Shown one piece after another: positions 23,595 to 31,470 of a stretch of DNA of 35,788 nt (position 1 is the first letter of the stretch; every line of letters begins with the position of its first letter). This DNA is from Clostridia bacterium (lineage in GTDB: Bacteria; Bacillota; Clostridia; Oscillospirales; CAG-272). The notes beneath the pieces were generated by a model. It worked only from the letters and a program-made list of their open reading frames with translations, did not search any database and was not told the origin of the DNA. The translations under genes and the position numbers were made by a program. Location of the stretch: positions 1 to 35,788 of the forward strand of contig JAFTKN010000018.1 in the NCBI GenBank assembly GCA_017453255.1, written 5' to 3'.

Positions 23595-24494
23595 ATGACT
23601 ACATATTTACATGCTATGGCAGATGAGCTCGGTCACGCTCATTCCCATTCAGTCCTCGATGGACTTTTACATTCCCTTGAGCATGCTGTAAAGGATACAT
23701 TAATTGCGCTTCCCCTTTTATTTTTAGCATATTTACTTATGGAATTTTTAGAGCATAAGGCATCTGGAAGAATGGAGGGTGCACTTAAAAAGATCGGCCC
23801 TGTTGGTCCATTAATTGGCGCTCCTCTCGGCTGTATTCCTCAATGTGGCTTCTCTGCCTCTGCTTCTAACTTATATACAGCTGGCTTAATAACAGAGGGT
23901 ACTTTAATTTCCGTATTTTTGGCCACCTCTGATGAGGCATTTGTTGTTTTACTAAGTGCTCCTAATGCCTTTTTTGAAATTTTAAAGCTTTTAGTTACTA
24001 AAATTATTATTGGTGCATTTGCTGGTATTTTAGTTGACCTTTTCTTAAAATCCTCTCATATACGAAAAATCAATGTTGAAATGTGCAAGGATTGTGGCTG
24101 TGAGGAGGAAGGTGGTATTTTAAAGCCTGCTATAAAGCATACCCTAAAAATGCTTATCTTCATATTTATTATTAATCTACTGCTCGGCTTTGCTATGGAG
24201 CTTCTTGGTGACGAGGCTATCAGCAGAATGCTACTTAGCAATTCAATTTTTCAACCATTTATAACTGCTCTTGTTGGCTTAATTCCAAACTGTGCAGTTT
24301 CTGCTGTAATAACTAAGCTTTATGTTGCAGGTCACTTATCCTTCGGCTCGGCAATTGCTGGTCTTTGCTCTGGTGCTGGAATCGGTCTTGCTGTTCTTTT
24401 CAAGTCTAATCCAATCAAGCGCGAAAACATAAGAATTACTGTTACATTATATATTATTGCAGTTTTATCTGGTTTAATTTTAATGTTTATATAA
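23595..24494 (+). CDS. Putative heavy-metal/manganese exporter (ArsP_2-like permease)
   Basis: 299 residues from ATG 23595 (SD AAAGGAG, 5 nt; the frame extends to a TTG inside the operator, which is less likely). A His-rich N-terminus (MADELGHAHSHS) precedes about eight to ten membrane helices in two related halves, each with an IPxC motif: GAPLGCIPQCGFS (75-87) and LVGLIPNCAVSAV (about 233-245). A cytoplasmic CKDCGCEEEGG loop (164-174) could bind metal. This matches the family annotated as 10-TM heavy-metal exporter or putative manganese transporter. Substrate is uncertain. The Fur-like operator supports metal control. Confidence 0.75.
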   Translation: MTTYLHAMADELGHAHSHSVLDGLLHSLEHAVKDTLIALPLLFLAYLLMEFLEHKASGRMEGALKKIGPVGPLIGAPLGCIPQCGFSASASNLYTAGLITEGTLISVFLATSDEAFVVLLSAPNAFFEILKLLVTKIIIGAFAGILVDLFLKSSHIRKINVEMCKDCGCEEEGGILKPAIKHTLKMLIFIFIINLLLGFAMELLGDEAISRMLLSNSIFQPFITALVGLIPNCAVSAVITKLYVAGHLSFGSAIAGLCSGAGIGLAVLFKSNPIKRENIRITVTLYIIAVLSGLILMFI

Positions 24495-24498
24495 AAAT

Positions 24499-24526
24499 AG
24501 GCTGTCTAATTTGACAGCCTGTTTTT
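24499..24526. terminator. Bidirectional terminator
   Basis: Stem AGGCTGTC (24499-24506), 6-nt loop, GACAGCCT (24513-24520), then GTTTTTA. Convergent genes end on both sides. Confidence 0.88.
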
Positions 24527-24947
24527 AATCTTTTTCGAGTCGCATTAATCTTATCGAGCAAAGCTCAATTATAATAAACGATGCTACGCAAATGATAAAT
24601 AGAATATACGAGCGTGAATAAACCTGTAAAGCACCCATTATTGCAGAGGAAAATCCATAAAAAAATGCAAGCTTAGATGGTAAGCGCTCGACCGTCTTTT
24701 TACTCATAGCATATATACAATTAAGTGCACCTAAAATTTCAAGAATACCTAAAAATATCATTAAAATTGCAGTAATTGTATATACATCGTTATATACATA
24801 CTGGAATATATTTACAAGATTGGTATCTGTTAAAACATTTCCCATACTATTGAGTCTTGTTTCGCTAATGCTTATCACAGGAAAGCAAAGCGACACTGCT
24901 ACAACTGTATGACAAATCATAGAAAGCAAATAATACTTTTTGTGCAT
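24525..24947 (-). CDS. Unrecognised four-helix membrane protein
   Basis: 140 residues with four predicted membrane helices (about 5-25, 52-76, 88-108 and 112-132) and short loops rich in Lys/Arg on the cytoplasmic side (MSKKTVERLPSK). I do not recognise a family; the layout resembles small integral proteins with no known domain. SD AGGAGAAG precedes ATG 24947 and a good promoter lies at 24976-25004, so expression is likely. It is divergent from thrS, with -35 boxes only 5 nt apart. Confidence 0.65.
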   Translation of the reverse strand: MHKKYYLLSMICHTVVAVSLCFPVISISETRLNSMGNVLTDTNLVNIFQYVYNDVYTITAILMIFLGILEILGALNCIYAMSKKTVERLPSKLAFFYGFSSAIMGALQVYSRSYILFIICVASFIIIELCSIRLMRLEKD

Positions 24948-24975
24948 TTTACTTCTCCTAATAAGTATTTTTTAT

Positions 24976-25004
24976 ATTCTATCATTTATTTTATTTTGTG
25001 TCAA
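24976..25004 (-). promoter_or_regulatory. Promoter of the four-helix membrane protein gene
   Basis: Minus strand TTGACA (25004-24999), 17-nt spacer ending TGA, TAGAAT (24981-24976). It lies back-to-back with the thrS promoter. Confidence 0.75.
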
Positions 25005-25009
25005 GAGTA

Positions 25010-25038
25010 TTGACATTTTAAAATTTGGGTGATATAAT
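25010..25038 (+). promoter_or_regulatory. Perfect consensus promoter of thrS
   Basis: TTGACA (25010-25015), 17-nt spacer ending TGA, TATAAT (25033-25038). It drives the T-box leader. Confidence 0.88.
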
Positions 25039-25050
25039 AACTACGAAAAG

Positions 25051-25256
25051 CGATGACGGAAAGAGTAACAATTTTCTTGATTTCAGAGAGAGTGACATTT
25101 GGTGAAAGCCACTTATGAGAGATTTTGTGAAGACCACTCCTGAGCTGCGGGCGTTTACAAGCCTTGCCGTTTTCCGCGTTAAGGATTAGTTGAGTTAAAT
25201 TTAAGGTGGAACCGTGCTATGCACCCTTAATGTCCTGTGGGCATTAAGGATTTTTT
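25051..25256 (+). ncRNA. Threonine T-box riboswitch
   Basis: The leader has T-box landmarks: an AGAGAG motif in stem I (25086-25091), GGTGAAAGCC apical region, the specifier segment GAAGACCACTCCTGAGC with ACC (Thr) at 25133-25135, and the T-box AAGGTGGAACCGTGC (25203-25217). TGGA would pair with a tRNA ending UCCA, as expected for tRNA-Thr. The terminator follows: CCTTAATGTCC (25225-25235) with its complement 25239-25249 and TTTTTT. Uncharged tRNA-Thr should promote antitermination into thrS. Confidence 0.93.
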
Positions 25257-25299
25257 ATTTTTAATGCCTGTAAATCTTAAATTTGGAGGTATAATTTCT

Positions 25300-27099
25300 A
25301 TGAAAATTATGCAAAACAATGGCGTTTCATGTGAAATTGATAACAAGGAAGAGGAGCTTCACATAATACGTCACACAGCTGCGCACATTATGGCGCAGGC
25401 AATTAAGCGTCTTTACCCTGAGGCAATATTTGCATATGGTCCTGCAACTGAAAAGGGCTTTTACTATGATGTTGACCTTGGAGATACTAAGCTTACTGAC
25501 GATGACCTTTTAGCTATTGAAAGGGAAATGAAGAAAATCACTAAGGAAAATCTTCCAATCAAGGCTTATTCCTTACCAAGAGATGAGGCTGTTAAGCTTA
25601 TGGAGGAGCGTGGTGAAAAATATAAGGTTGAGCATATTGCTGATTTGCCTGATGATGCTGTTATTACATTCTATCAGCAGGGCGATTACATTGATATGTG
25701 TGTTGGACCTCACCTTTGCTACACTAAGGCACTAAAGGCATTTAAGATAACTAAGCTTTCAGGTGCTTACTGGAAAAATGACAAAAATAACAAAATGCTT
25801 ACTCGTGTAAATGGAACTGCATTCCATACAAACGAGGAGCTTGATGAATATTTAAAGATGGTTGCCGAGGCTGAAAAGCGTGACCACAACAAAATTGGTC
25901 GTGACCTTGAATTCTTTACTACTGTTGATTCAATAGGTCAGGGCTTGCCAATCCTTTTACCTAAGGGCTCAAGGGTTATTCAGCTTTTACAGCGCTGGGT
26001 TGAGGATACCGAGCAAAAGCGTGACTATCTTTTAACAAAGACTCCTTTAATGGCTAAGCGTGATTTGTATAAGATTTCTGGTCACTGGGACCACTATCTT
26101 GACGGTATGTTTATTTTAGGAGATCCTAACGACTACACTAAGGAATGCTTCGCACTTCGTCCTATGACATGCCCATTCCAATATCAAGTATTTTTGAACA
26201 AAAAGCGTTCATACAGAGATTTGCCTATGCGTCTTGGCGAAACCTCTACTCTCTTCAGAAACGAGGATAGTGGTGAGATGCACGGTCTTATTCGTGTGCG
26301 TCAGTTTACAATTTCCGAGGGACACCTTATTCTCCGTCCTGAGCAATTAGCTGAGGAATTTAAGGGCTGTCTTGACCTTGCTAAATATTGTCTTGAAACT
26401 GTTGGTCTTTGGGAGGACTGCACCTTCCGTTTCTCACAGTGGGACCCTAACCGTACTGATAAGTATGAGGGCACTGCTGAGCAGTGGGACGAGGCTCAAG
26501 CTATCATGGGTAGAATCCTTGATGATATTGGACTTGATTACGAAATCGGCATTGATGAAGCTGCCTTCTATGGTCCTAAGCTTGACATTCAATGTAAAAA
26601 CGTATTTGGTAAAGAGGACACTATCGTTACTATTCAAATTGATATGCTTCTTGCTAAAAAGTTCGGCATGGAATATGTTGATTCAAACAACCAAATGACA
26701 ACACCATACATTATTCACCGTACCTCTCTTGGCTGTTACGAAAGAACACTTGCATTAATTCTTGAAAAATATGCAGGTGCTTTACCACTTTGGTTATCTC
26801 CTACACAGGTTGTAATTGTTCCAGTAAATTCTGAATATGATGACTATGCTAAGGAAATTCAGGCAAAAATGCAAGCGGAGGGCATCAGAGTTGAATGTGA
26901 CCTTAGAAACGAAACTATGGGCAAGCGTATTCGCGAGGCACAATTGCAAAAGGTAAACTATGTTATAGTTGTTGGCGCTAACGAAAAGGAAAGCGAAAGC
27001 GTTTCCTTGCGTGCACGTGGTGGTATAGACCTTGGTGTAATGCCTATTGAGGCTATGCTTGAAAGACTTACTACTGAAATAAACAATAAAGTGAAATAA
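25300..27099 (+). CDS. thrS: Threonyl-tRNA synthetase lacking the TGS domain
   Basis: 599 residues from ATG 25300 (SD GGAGGT); the longer frame starts inside the T-box terminator. It attaches threonine to tRNA-Thr. The editing domain is intact: HTAAH (25-29), and C134 and H138 in DMCVGPH. The class II catalytic core has the three zinc ligands C291 (RPMTCP), H342 (FTISEGH) and H473 (IIHRTSLG), motif 2 FRNEDSGEMHGLIRVRQFT and a C-terminal anticodon-binding domain (about 497-599). The editing histidines lie about 48 residues earlier than in E. coli, so the N-terminal TGS domain is missing. The core is quite divergent, for example IRVRQFTISEGH in place of MRVRGFTQDDAH. Confidence 0.95.
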   Translation: MKIMQNNGVSCEIDNKEEELHIIRHTAAHIMAQAIKRLYPEAIFAYGPATEKGFYYDVDLGDTKLTDDDLLAIEREMKKITKENLPIKAYSLPRDEAVKLMEERGEKYKVEHIADLPDDAVITFYQQGDYIDMCVGPHLCYTKALKAFKITKLSGAYWKNDKNNKMLTRVNGTAFHTNEELDEYLKMVAEAEKRDHNKIGRDLEFFTTVDSIGQGLPILLPKGSRVIQLLQRWVEDTEQKRDYLLTKTPLMAKRDLYKISGHWDHYLDGMFILGDPNDYTKECFALRPMTCPFQYQVFLNKKRSYRDLPMRLGETSTLFRNEDSGEMHGLIRVRQFTISEGHLILRPEQLAEEFKGCLDLAKYCLETVGLWEDCTFRFSQWDPNRTDKYEGTAEQWDEAQAIMGRILDDIGLDYEIGIDEAAFYGPKLDIQCKNVFGKEDTIVTIQIDMLLAKKFGMEYVDSNNQMTTPYIIHRTSLGCYERTLALILEKYAGALPLWLSPTQVVIVPVNSEYDDYAKEIQAKMQAEGIRVECDLRNETMGKRIREAQLQKVNYVIVVGANEKESESVSLRARGGIDLGVMPIEAMLERLTTEINNKVK

Positions 27100-27105
27100 T
27101 TAAGC

Positions 27106-27137
27106 AAAAAGCCCTATTTGAATAAAATGGGGCTTTT
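27106..27137 (+). terminator. Terminator after thrS
   Basis: Stem AAAAAGCCCTATTT, short loop, AAATGGGGCTTTTTT, with one T-G wobble. The next gene begins only 28 nt later without its own clear promoter, so some read-through is probable. Confidence 0.75.
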
Positions 27138-27165
27138 TTGATAAAAATTATGATGGAGGCTTATT

Positions 27166-27777
27166 ATGGAAAGAATTGAAGCAAACGCCCTTTTTAATAT
27201 TGGTTATGGTCTTTATGCTATAACCTATAATGACGGCGTAAGAAATAATGGTCTTATTGTAAATACTGTTATTCAGCTAACCTCGTCACCTCTTAAAATA
27301 GCAGTTACAATAAACAAGCAAAACTATTCCCACGATGTAATAATGAAAACCAAAAAAATGAACGTAAATTGCTTAACTATCGACACTCCCTTTGAAATTT
27401 TCGAAAAATTAGGATTTCATAGTGGTAAGGACACCGATAAGCTTAAGGGAATATTAAACTGGGAAAGCTCAAATGGTCTTAGTGTGCTAACTGCCGATTA
27501 TATAAACTCCTTCTTCTCTCTTTATGTTGATGAAGCAGTTGATTTGGGCAGTCATACTATGTTCATTTGCTCTGTTACCGAGGCAATTACAATTTCAGAT
27601 GTAGAAACTATGACGTATAGCTATTATCACAAAAATGTAAAGCCAAAGCCACAAGCTAAGGCTAAGGGATATGTTTGCAAAATTTGTGGATATGTTTACG
27701 AGGGAGAAAACCTACCAGACGACTTTGTTTGTCCATTATGCAAGCATGGTGCAATTGATTTTGAAAAAATACAATAA
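27166..27777 (+). CDS. Flavin reductase-rubredoxin fusion (high-molecular-weight rubredoxin)
   Basis: 203 residues. Residues 1-155 form an FMN-binding split-barrel flavin reductase domain (NIGYGLYAITYNDGVRNNGLIVNTV, quoted by its ends NIGYGLYAIT and NGLIVNT). A KPKPQAKAK linker leads to a rubredoxin domain with CKICGYVYEG (171-180) and CPLC (189-192), binding one iron. Such Hrb proteins carry electrons from NAD(P)H to flavodiiron proteins in oxygen or nitric oxide detoxification in Moorella-like anaerobes. No partner is encoded nearby. SD GGAGG lies upstream of ATG 27166. The cofactors are inferred from the motifs. Confidence 0.92.
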   Translation: MERIEANALFNIGYGLYAITYNDGVRNNGLIVNTVIQLTSSPLKIAVTINKQNYSHDVIMKTKKMNVNCLTIDTPFEIFEKLGFHSGKDTDKLKGILNWESSNGLSVLTADYINSFFSLYVDEAVDLGSHTMFICSVTEAITISDVETMTYSYYHKNVKPKPQAKAKGYVCKICGYVYEGENLPDDFVCPLCKHGAIDFEKIQ

Positions 27778-27787
27778 TAAGCAAAAG

Positions 27788-27820
27788 CAGACACAGAAAA
27801 TTAAGCCCTGTGTCTGTTTT
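27788..27820. terminator. Bidirectional terminator
   Basis: Stem CAGACACAG (27788-27796), 11-nt loop, CTGTGTCTG (27808-27816), then TTTTC. It lies between convergent genes. Confidence 0.82.
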
Positions 27821-27823
27821 CTT

Positions 27824-29404
27824 TTATTGTTTCCCTACTATATCCTCAAGCTGAGCATTTGTTTCATCTTCATCAAAGGTTGAATATTGTATATGAAGAA
27901 CGTCACCAGCACTAAGTGCCTTTCCACCGTGGCCATCAACCTCCTCGCTAACTGCCCTTGCCTTCTTTACTGAAAGCACAAACAAATTGGCTGGCCAGAA
28001 AATATCTCTAATCTGCTTTCCTACTGCAAATGCTCCATCCATAACTGTCACATGTGTATCTATTACGCTTGATTTCTTACCCTCGTTCATTTGCTCTATT
28101 CTATGCTCCATAGCTGTATCGTTAATTGACTTAGTTTCCAGCATTTCTGTAATTAAGAAGGAAAGAACAGATACAATAATAACGGCAATTATATTATTAT
28201 GACACTCCATTGCCTCTATTGCAAAAACTATTGCAGTAAGAGGCGATTTCATTATACCAGAAAGGCAGGCTATTATTCCCAAAACTACTATTGTGCTATA
28301 TAGCTCTGCTTGTGCGCCGAGGCTTAGCATTATTTTTCCTACCCCAGAGGAAACAAGAGCACCTAAGGCTAAAATTGGTATAAACATACCTCCTGTTATA
28401 CCATTTGCATTTGCGCTAAAGGTCAAGGTAGAGCGTATGATCAAAATCAAAGCTATACCTGAAATTGCGAAATTTCCCTCGAGAAGTGTATGAATTAGGT
28501 CATGTCCTGTTGATACTGTGCTAAAGGAAATAAGTCCCATAAGCATAGTTAATAATAGTATTATAAATATCTTATATTGACTTTTTACCTTATTTAGTTT
28601 TTTATTAAATAGCCTACTTATAGCTTGATAATATTTGAGTAAAAGTGCACCAATTATTCCAATAGCTATTCCTATAATAACAGGCATCCAAAGACTTGAT
28701 AATTGAAGTGGTACTATATTCAGATTTTCAAATAGCTTAGTTGAAACACCAAAAATTGGCGAGATTATCTCAGCTGTTATATTTGAAAACAAAACAGTTG
28801 ATGACGCCATAATCATAATTGTTGGCGATATTCTTTGATGAGCCTCCTCAATAGCAAATAAAATACCAGATATTGGTGCACCTGTTGCTACTGAAAAGCC
28901 TGCACATGCACCACCAGTCATTGAATATCTATCCCACGCTCTATGCCTTCTTGCAAAAATATAAACGCTACCTCTACCAATCGACGTACCCATTTGAACA
29001 GAAGGTCCTTCATTTCCCAAAGGAACACCTATCAAAAAGGAAGCAAGAGAAAGAGTAAATACTCCAACAAGACTTCTTAGCCACTTAAATGTAATTAGTC
29101 CTCTTAAAATTCCAACAGAGGTTGGTATTCCACCACCCTTTACGTTTGGATATAGCTTAAACAAGGTTGCAAGCAGAATACTAATAACAAGCAAAGCTAC
29201 AACTACTATTGGTATAAATTGTGGATTTGCTCTAAAAAAATCGTACCCTGTGGCTGAAAAGGATATAATATGCTTTGCACAAAGCTTGTAAAGCGTTACA
29301 AAAATCGCAGTAAGAGTACCTGTAACAAAGCCAAACACCACTGCAGGCACTATAAGATTTATAAGATAGTTTTTATATCTGCTAATTCTTCTATCAAGCC
29401 TCAT
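27824..29404 (-). CDS. ClC family chloride/proton antiporter with TrkA-C domain
   Basis: 526 residues from ATG 29404 (SD AGAGGA; the longer TTG start runs through the leader element). A ClC core of about 18 helical segments has the anion-site motifs GGGIPT (90-95, Ser of GSGIP replaced by Gly), GNEGP (130-134, external gate Glu132) and GGMFIP. The internal proton glutamate is kept (FAIEEAH, Glu187), so a proton-coupled antiporter is more likely than a channel. A C-terminal RCK/TrkA-C-like domain (about 440-520) may bind a ligand. ClC-F fluoride exporters differ at these motifs and no fluoride riboswitch is present. The leader contains the element shared with mtaB. Confidence 0.9.
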   Translation of the reverse strand: MRLDRRISRYKNYLINLIVPAVVFGFVTGTLTAIFVTLYKLCAKHIISFSATGYDFFRANPQFIPIVVVALLVISILLATLFKLYPNVKGGGIPTSVGILRGLITFKWLRSLVGVFTLSLASFLIGVPLGNEGPSVQMGTSIGRGSVYIFARRHRAWDRYSMTGGACAGFSVATGAPISGILFAIEEAHQRISPTIMIMASSTVLFSNITAEIISPIFGVSTKLFENLNIVPLQLSSLWMPVIIGIAIGIIGALLLKYYQAISRLFNKKLNKVKSQYKIFIILLLTMLMGLISFSTVSTGHDLIHTLLEGNFAISGIALILIIRSTLTFSANANGITGGMFIPILALGALVSSGVGKIMLSLGAQAELYSTIVVLGIIACLSGIMKSPLTAIVFAIEAMECHNNIIAVIIVSVLSFLITEMLETKSINDTAMEHRIEQMNEGKKSSVIDTHVTVMDGAFAVGKQIRDIFWPANLFVLSVKKARAVSEEVDGHGGKALSAGDVLHIQYSTFDEDETNAQLEDIVGKQ

Positions 29405-29421
29405 TACATTTTCCTCTTTCC

Positions 29422-29471
29422 TTAAATTAGCCACCAACCCATTTGTCTTGGAACCATAAATCAGTGAGCAT
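29422..29471 (-). promoter_or_regulatory. Leader element with tiny ORF before the ClC gene (copy 2)
   Basis: Minus-strand segment 29460-29435 matches 15538-15563 at 24 of 26 positions, including GTTCCAAGACAAATG. An ORF at 29471-29427 encodes MLTDLWFQDKWVGG (TAA stop), with FQDK in the same frame as in the mtaB copy. An alternative ORF (29442-29422) encodes MGWWLI. Both end just upstream of SD AGAGGA. Function is unknown. Confidence 0.55.
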
Positions 29472-29506
29472 TTGTCTAATCTTTGATTTGAAAGCTTAGC
29501 AACTAT

Positions 29507-29535
29507 ATTTTAACATAAGTAATATTTAAAAGCAA
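29507..29535 (-). promoter_or_regulatory. Promoter of the ClC gene
   Basis: Minus strand TTGCTT (29535-29530), 17-nt spacer ending TGT, TAAAAT (29512-29507). Like the mtaB promoter, it contains TGTTAAAAT, and gives a leader of about 95 nt. Confidence 0.55.
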
Positions 29536-29554
29536 TACATTTTTACCCTGTCTA

Positions 29555-29583
29555 TTGATTTTAGAGGCAATATATAGTAAAAT
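29555..29583 (+). promoter_or_regulatory. Promoter of the small lipoprotein gene
   Basis: TTGATT (29555-29560), 17-nt spacer, TAAAAT (29578-29583). SD AGGGGG follows at 29591-29596. Confidence 0.55.
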
Positions 29584-29603
29584 AAAGCAAAGGGGGATTT
29601 TAT

Positions 29604-29876
29604 ATGAAAAAGCTATTTTTAGTAATTTTAATTATTGCTCTTCTTTCCCTTTTTGGCTGTAACGGCTCATACTACTATATTAATGATGATGGTGGAAATC
29701 ATTCTGTAAAGGATATTCCGACGGGTCAAGAATTTATCGTAAACACAAGCACTAAAAAGTATCATTTACCATCTTGTCGCTACGCATCCGATCCAAATCT
29801 TGAAAAGTGGAATGACGAGAGCTTTTTGATTGATAGAGGCTACAGCTCATGCAAAGCTTGCATGCCAGATAATTAA
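29604..29876 (+). CDS. Small lipoprotein with a His/Cys putative zinc motif
   Basis: 90 residues. A lipoprotein signal ends in LFGC (Cys19). The C-terminal 45 residues read NTSTKKYHLPSCRYASD...RGYSSCKACMPDN, matching a small domain often seen at the end of Clostridial secreted nucleases and lipoproteins, with one His and three Cys that could hold a zinc ion (H-x3-C and C-x2-C). The linker is Gly/Asp rich. The domain's role is not known to me. It is a single gene with its own promoter and terminator, divergent from the ClC gene. Confidence 0.75.
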   Translation: MKKLFLVILIIALLSLFGCNGSYYYINDDGGNHSVKDIPTGQEFIVNTSTKKYHLPSCRYASDPNLEKWNDESFLIDRGYSSCKACMPDN

Positions 29877-29878
29877 AT

Positions 29879-29906
29879 AAAAATGAGGCATTTAGCCTCA
29901 TTTTTT
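29879..29906. terminator. Bidirectional terminator
   Basis: Stem AAAAATGAGGC (29879-29889), loop ATTTA, GCCTCATTTTT plus one more T. It ends the lipoprotein gene and the sugar operon. Confidence 0.9.
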
Positions 29907-31470
29907 ATTTGCCGTAAGGTAGCCACTCAAATTCCTCAACCTTACCATTTATTAAGTATTTTTGAGGAACGACGGTTTCCATCCAGTCAAGTGGGATAAA
30001 CTCATCCTTTTGTACTGATGCAACCTTAAAGGCTTCTCTTAATTCCTCTAATTCTTCCTCGTTTAAAACCCCTGGCTTGCAGGAAACAAACAATGCAGAG
30101 CTACTTTTTGAAAGCACCTTTAGCCATTTTCTGTTAAGCTCCCATGAAATTGCACCTGTGATACCAACGCAGTCAGCATCAGCACCAAAAAACGCATTAT
30201 TTTGTCCAACTCTAAATGCAAGAGTATTTACTCCCATTTTAACGGTTCTTCCCCATTCAAAGCCACTCGTATCATCACCTGTTCTATTAAGCTGGTGAAG
30301 TCCTGCACATAAATGTCCTATCACGTTACAGCCAATTATAACAGCTCCATTTGAGCTATCCTTAATTACCTTATAGAAATTCTTGATAATTTGAGCACTT
30401 GTTTTTGTTCTGTCATAAAAGCCCCATTTTTCGTTTGCCATTCTGTCAGAAATTTCAAAGCCCCATCTACCAAAAATATCAAATGTGGAAAAGTCGTGCT
30501 TTATGAGCTGATATCCCCAATCTACTATTCTCTTTGTAGCTTCTTCAACATATTTTAAAACCTCAGGGTGTGATGGGTCAAGCACCTTATTGCATCTTTC
30601 GAGATAATATTCCTCTGGGAAGGTATCTACCTTTCTTGGCTCATCATCTCTGCCATTTATTAAATATCTTACCCATATACCAGGCTTAACACCAATTTTT
30701 TTCATTTCCTCGGCTAAGCCCTTCATATCAGGAAATCTTTCATTTCCTATATTCCATGGTGCGTCACAAGGGTGAGGTTGCCATCCGTCATCTATTACCA
30801 TATAGGGTATGTTTTCGTTTTCCTTACAAAGCTCCTTGACTATTTTTGAATCCTCAATTATTTCATTATGAGAGCTTTTTCCATAGGCATAATACCAGTT
30901 GTTTGAGCCATAAACCACGTGGTCTGCAAGATATGGGTTTGGTGACATTACCTTACAAAACTCCTTCAAGGCAGAAAACGCTGACATTTCTCTATATTCT
31001 TCAAAATAGATCGTTGCACATTCAAGCTCACCTGTTAATATTGTAGGCAAAGAGCCATTTCTTATATCAAGCCAAAGTGTTACTCCACTTGCATCAAGCT
31101 GCCAATAGGCTAAGGAATTACAGCCTACCTCAACACCAAAGCCCTCGGTTAGCCTATCGCTATAATCCATATTCAAATCAGAGCCGTTTGATATCATAAA
31201 ATACCAAGGCATAGATCTGTCTGGACAAATTCCTCTCCACTCAAGGTCACCATATCCTCTTTCCCAAGCATCGCCTAAGATTTTAACACCCTCTCTTATT
31301 TTTTCGTTCCAACGTAAGCGAAGGTATTCAACTTTTTGATTGCTTGCCCTTAGTGTTAATTTCAATCCCTTATCCTGCTTTATTTCAAGGCTTACCTTAT
31401 CGGTTTTTTCTATGTCAAAAACCTCATTTTCAAGATATATTTTAATATTATCTGGATTTCTTAGCTTCAT
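29905..31470 (-). CDS. GH36-like alpha-galactosidase
   Basis: 521 residues, no signal peptide. An N-terminal beta-sandwich region (about 1-175) precedes a catalytic TIM barrel with YMVIDDGWQ (223-231), the nucleophile strand LIKHDF (322-327, Asp326) and the acid/base strand NRTGDDTSGFEW (395-406, Asp399/400). The layout matches GH36/clan GH-D glycosidases, but the protein is about 200 residues shorter than typical GH36 enzymes and may belong to a distinct subgroup, so alpha-galactosidase specificity is not certain. Its ATG directly follows the hydrolase TAA, with SD GGAG inside the upstream gene. It is the last gene of the operon. Confidence 0.82.
   Translation of the reverse strand: MKLRNPDNIKIYLENEVFDIEKTDKVSLEIKQDKGLKLTLRASNQKVEYLRLRWNEKIREGVKILGDAWERGYGDLEWRGICPDRSMPWYFMISNGSDLNMDYSDRLTEGFGVEVGCNSLAYWQLDASGVTLWLDIRNGSLPTILTGELECATIYFEEYREMSAFSALKEFCKVMSPNPYLADHVVYGSNNWYYAYGKSSHNEIIEDSKIVKELCKENENIPYMVIDDGWQPHPCDAPWNIGNERFPDMKGLAEEMKKIGVKPGIWVRYLINGRDDEPRKVDTFPEEYYLERCNKVLDPSHPEVLKYVEEATKRIVDWGYQLIKHDFSTFDIFGRWGFEISDRMANEKWGFYDRTKTSAQIIKNFYKVIKDSSNGAVIIGCNVIGHLCAGLHQLNRTGDDTSGFEWGRTVKMGVNTLAFRVGQNNAFFGADADCVGITGAISWELNRKWLKVLSKSSSALFVSCKPGVLNEEELEELREAFKVASVQKDEFIPLDWMETVVPQKYLINGKVEEFEWLPYGK

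Noticed and set aside
25237..25299. Extended thrS N-terminus
   Set aside because: It starts inside the T-box terminator; SD GGAGGT sets ATG 25300.
29405..29500. Fluoride riboswitch before the ClC gene
   Set aside because: The conserved GGNGATGG and CTGATGRC blocks are absent, and the protein keeps the proton glutamates of chloride antiporters.
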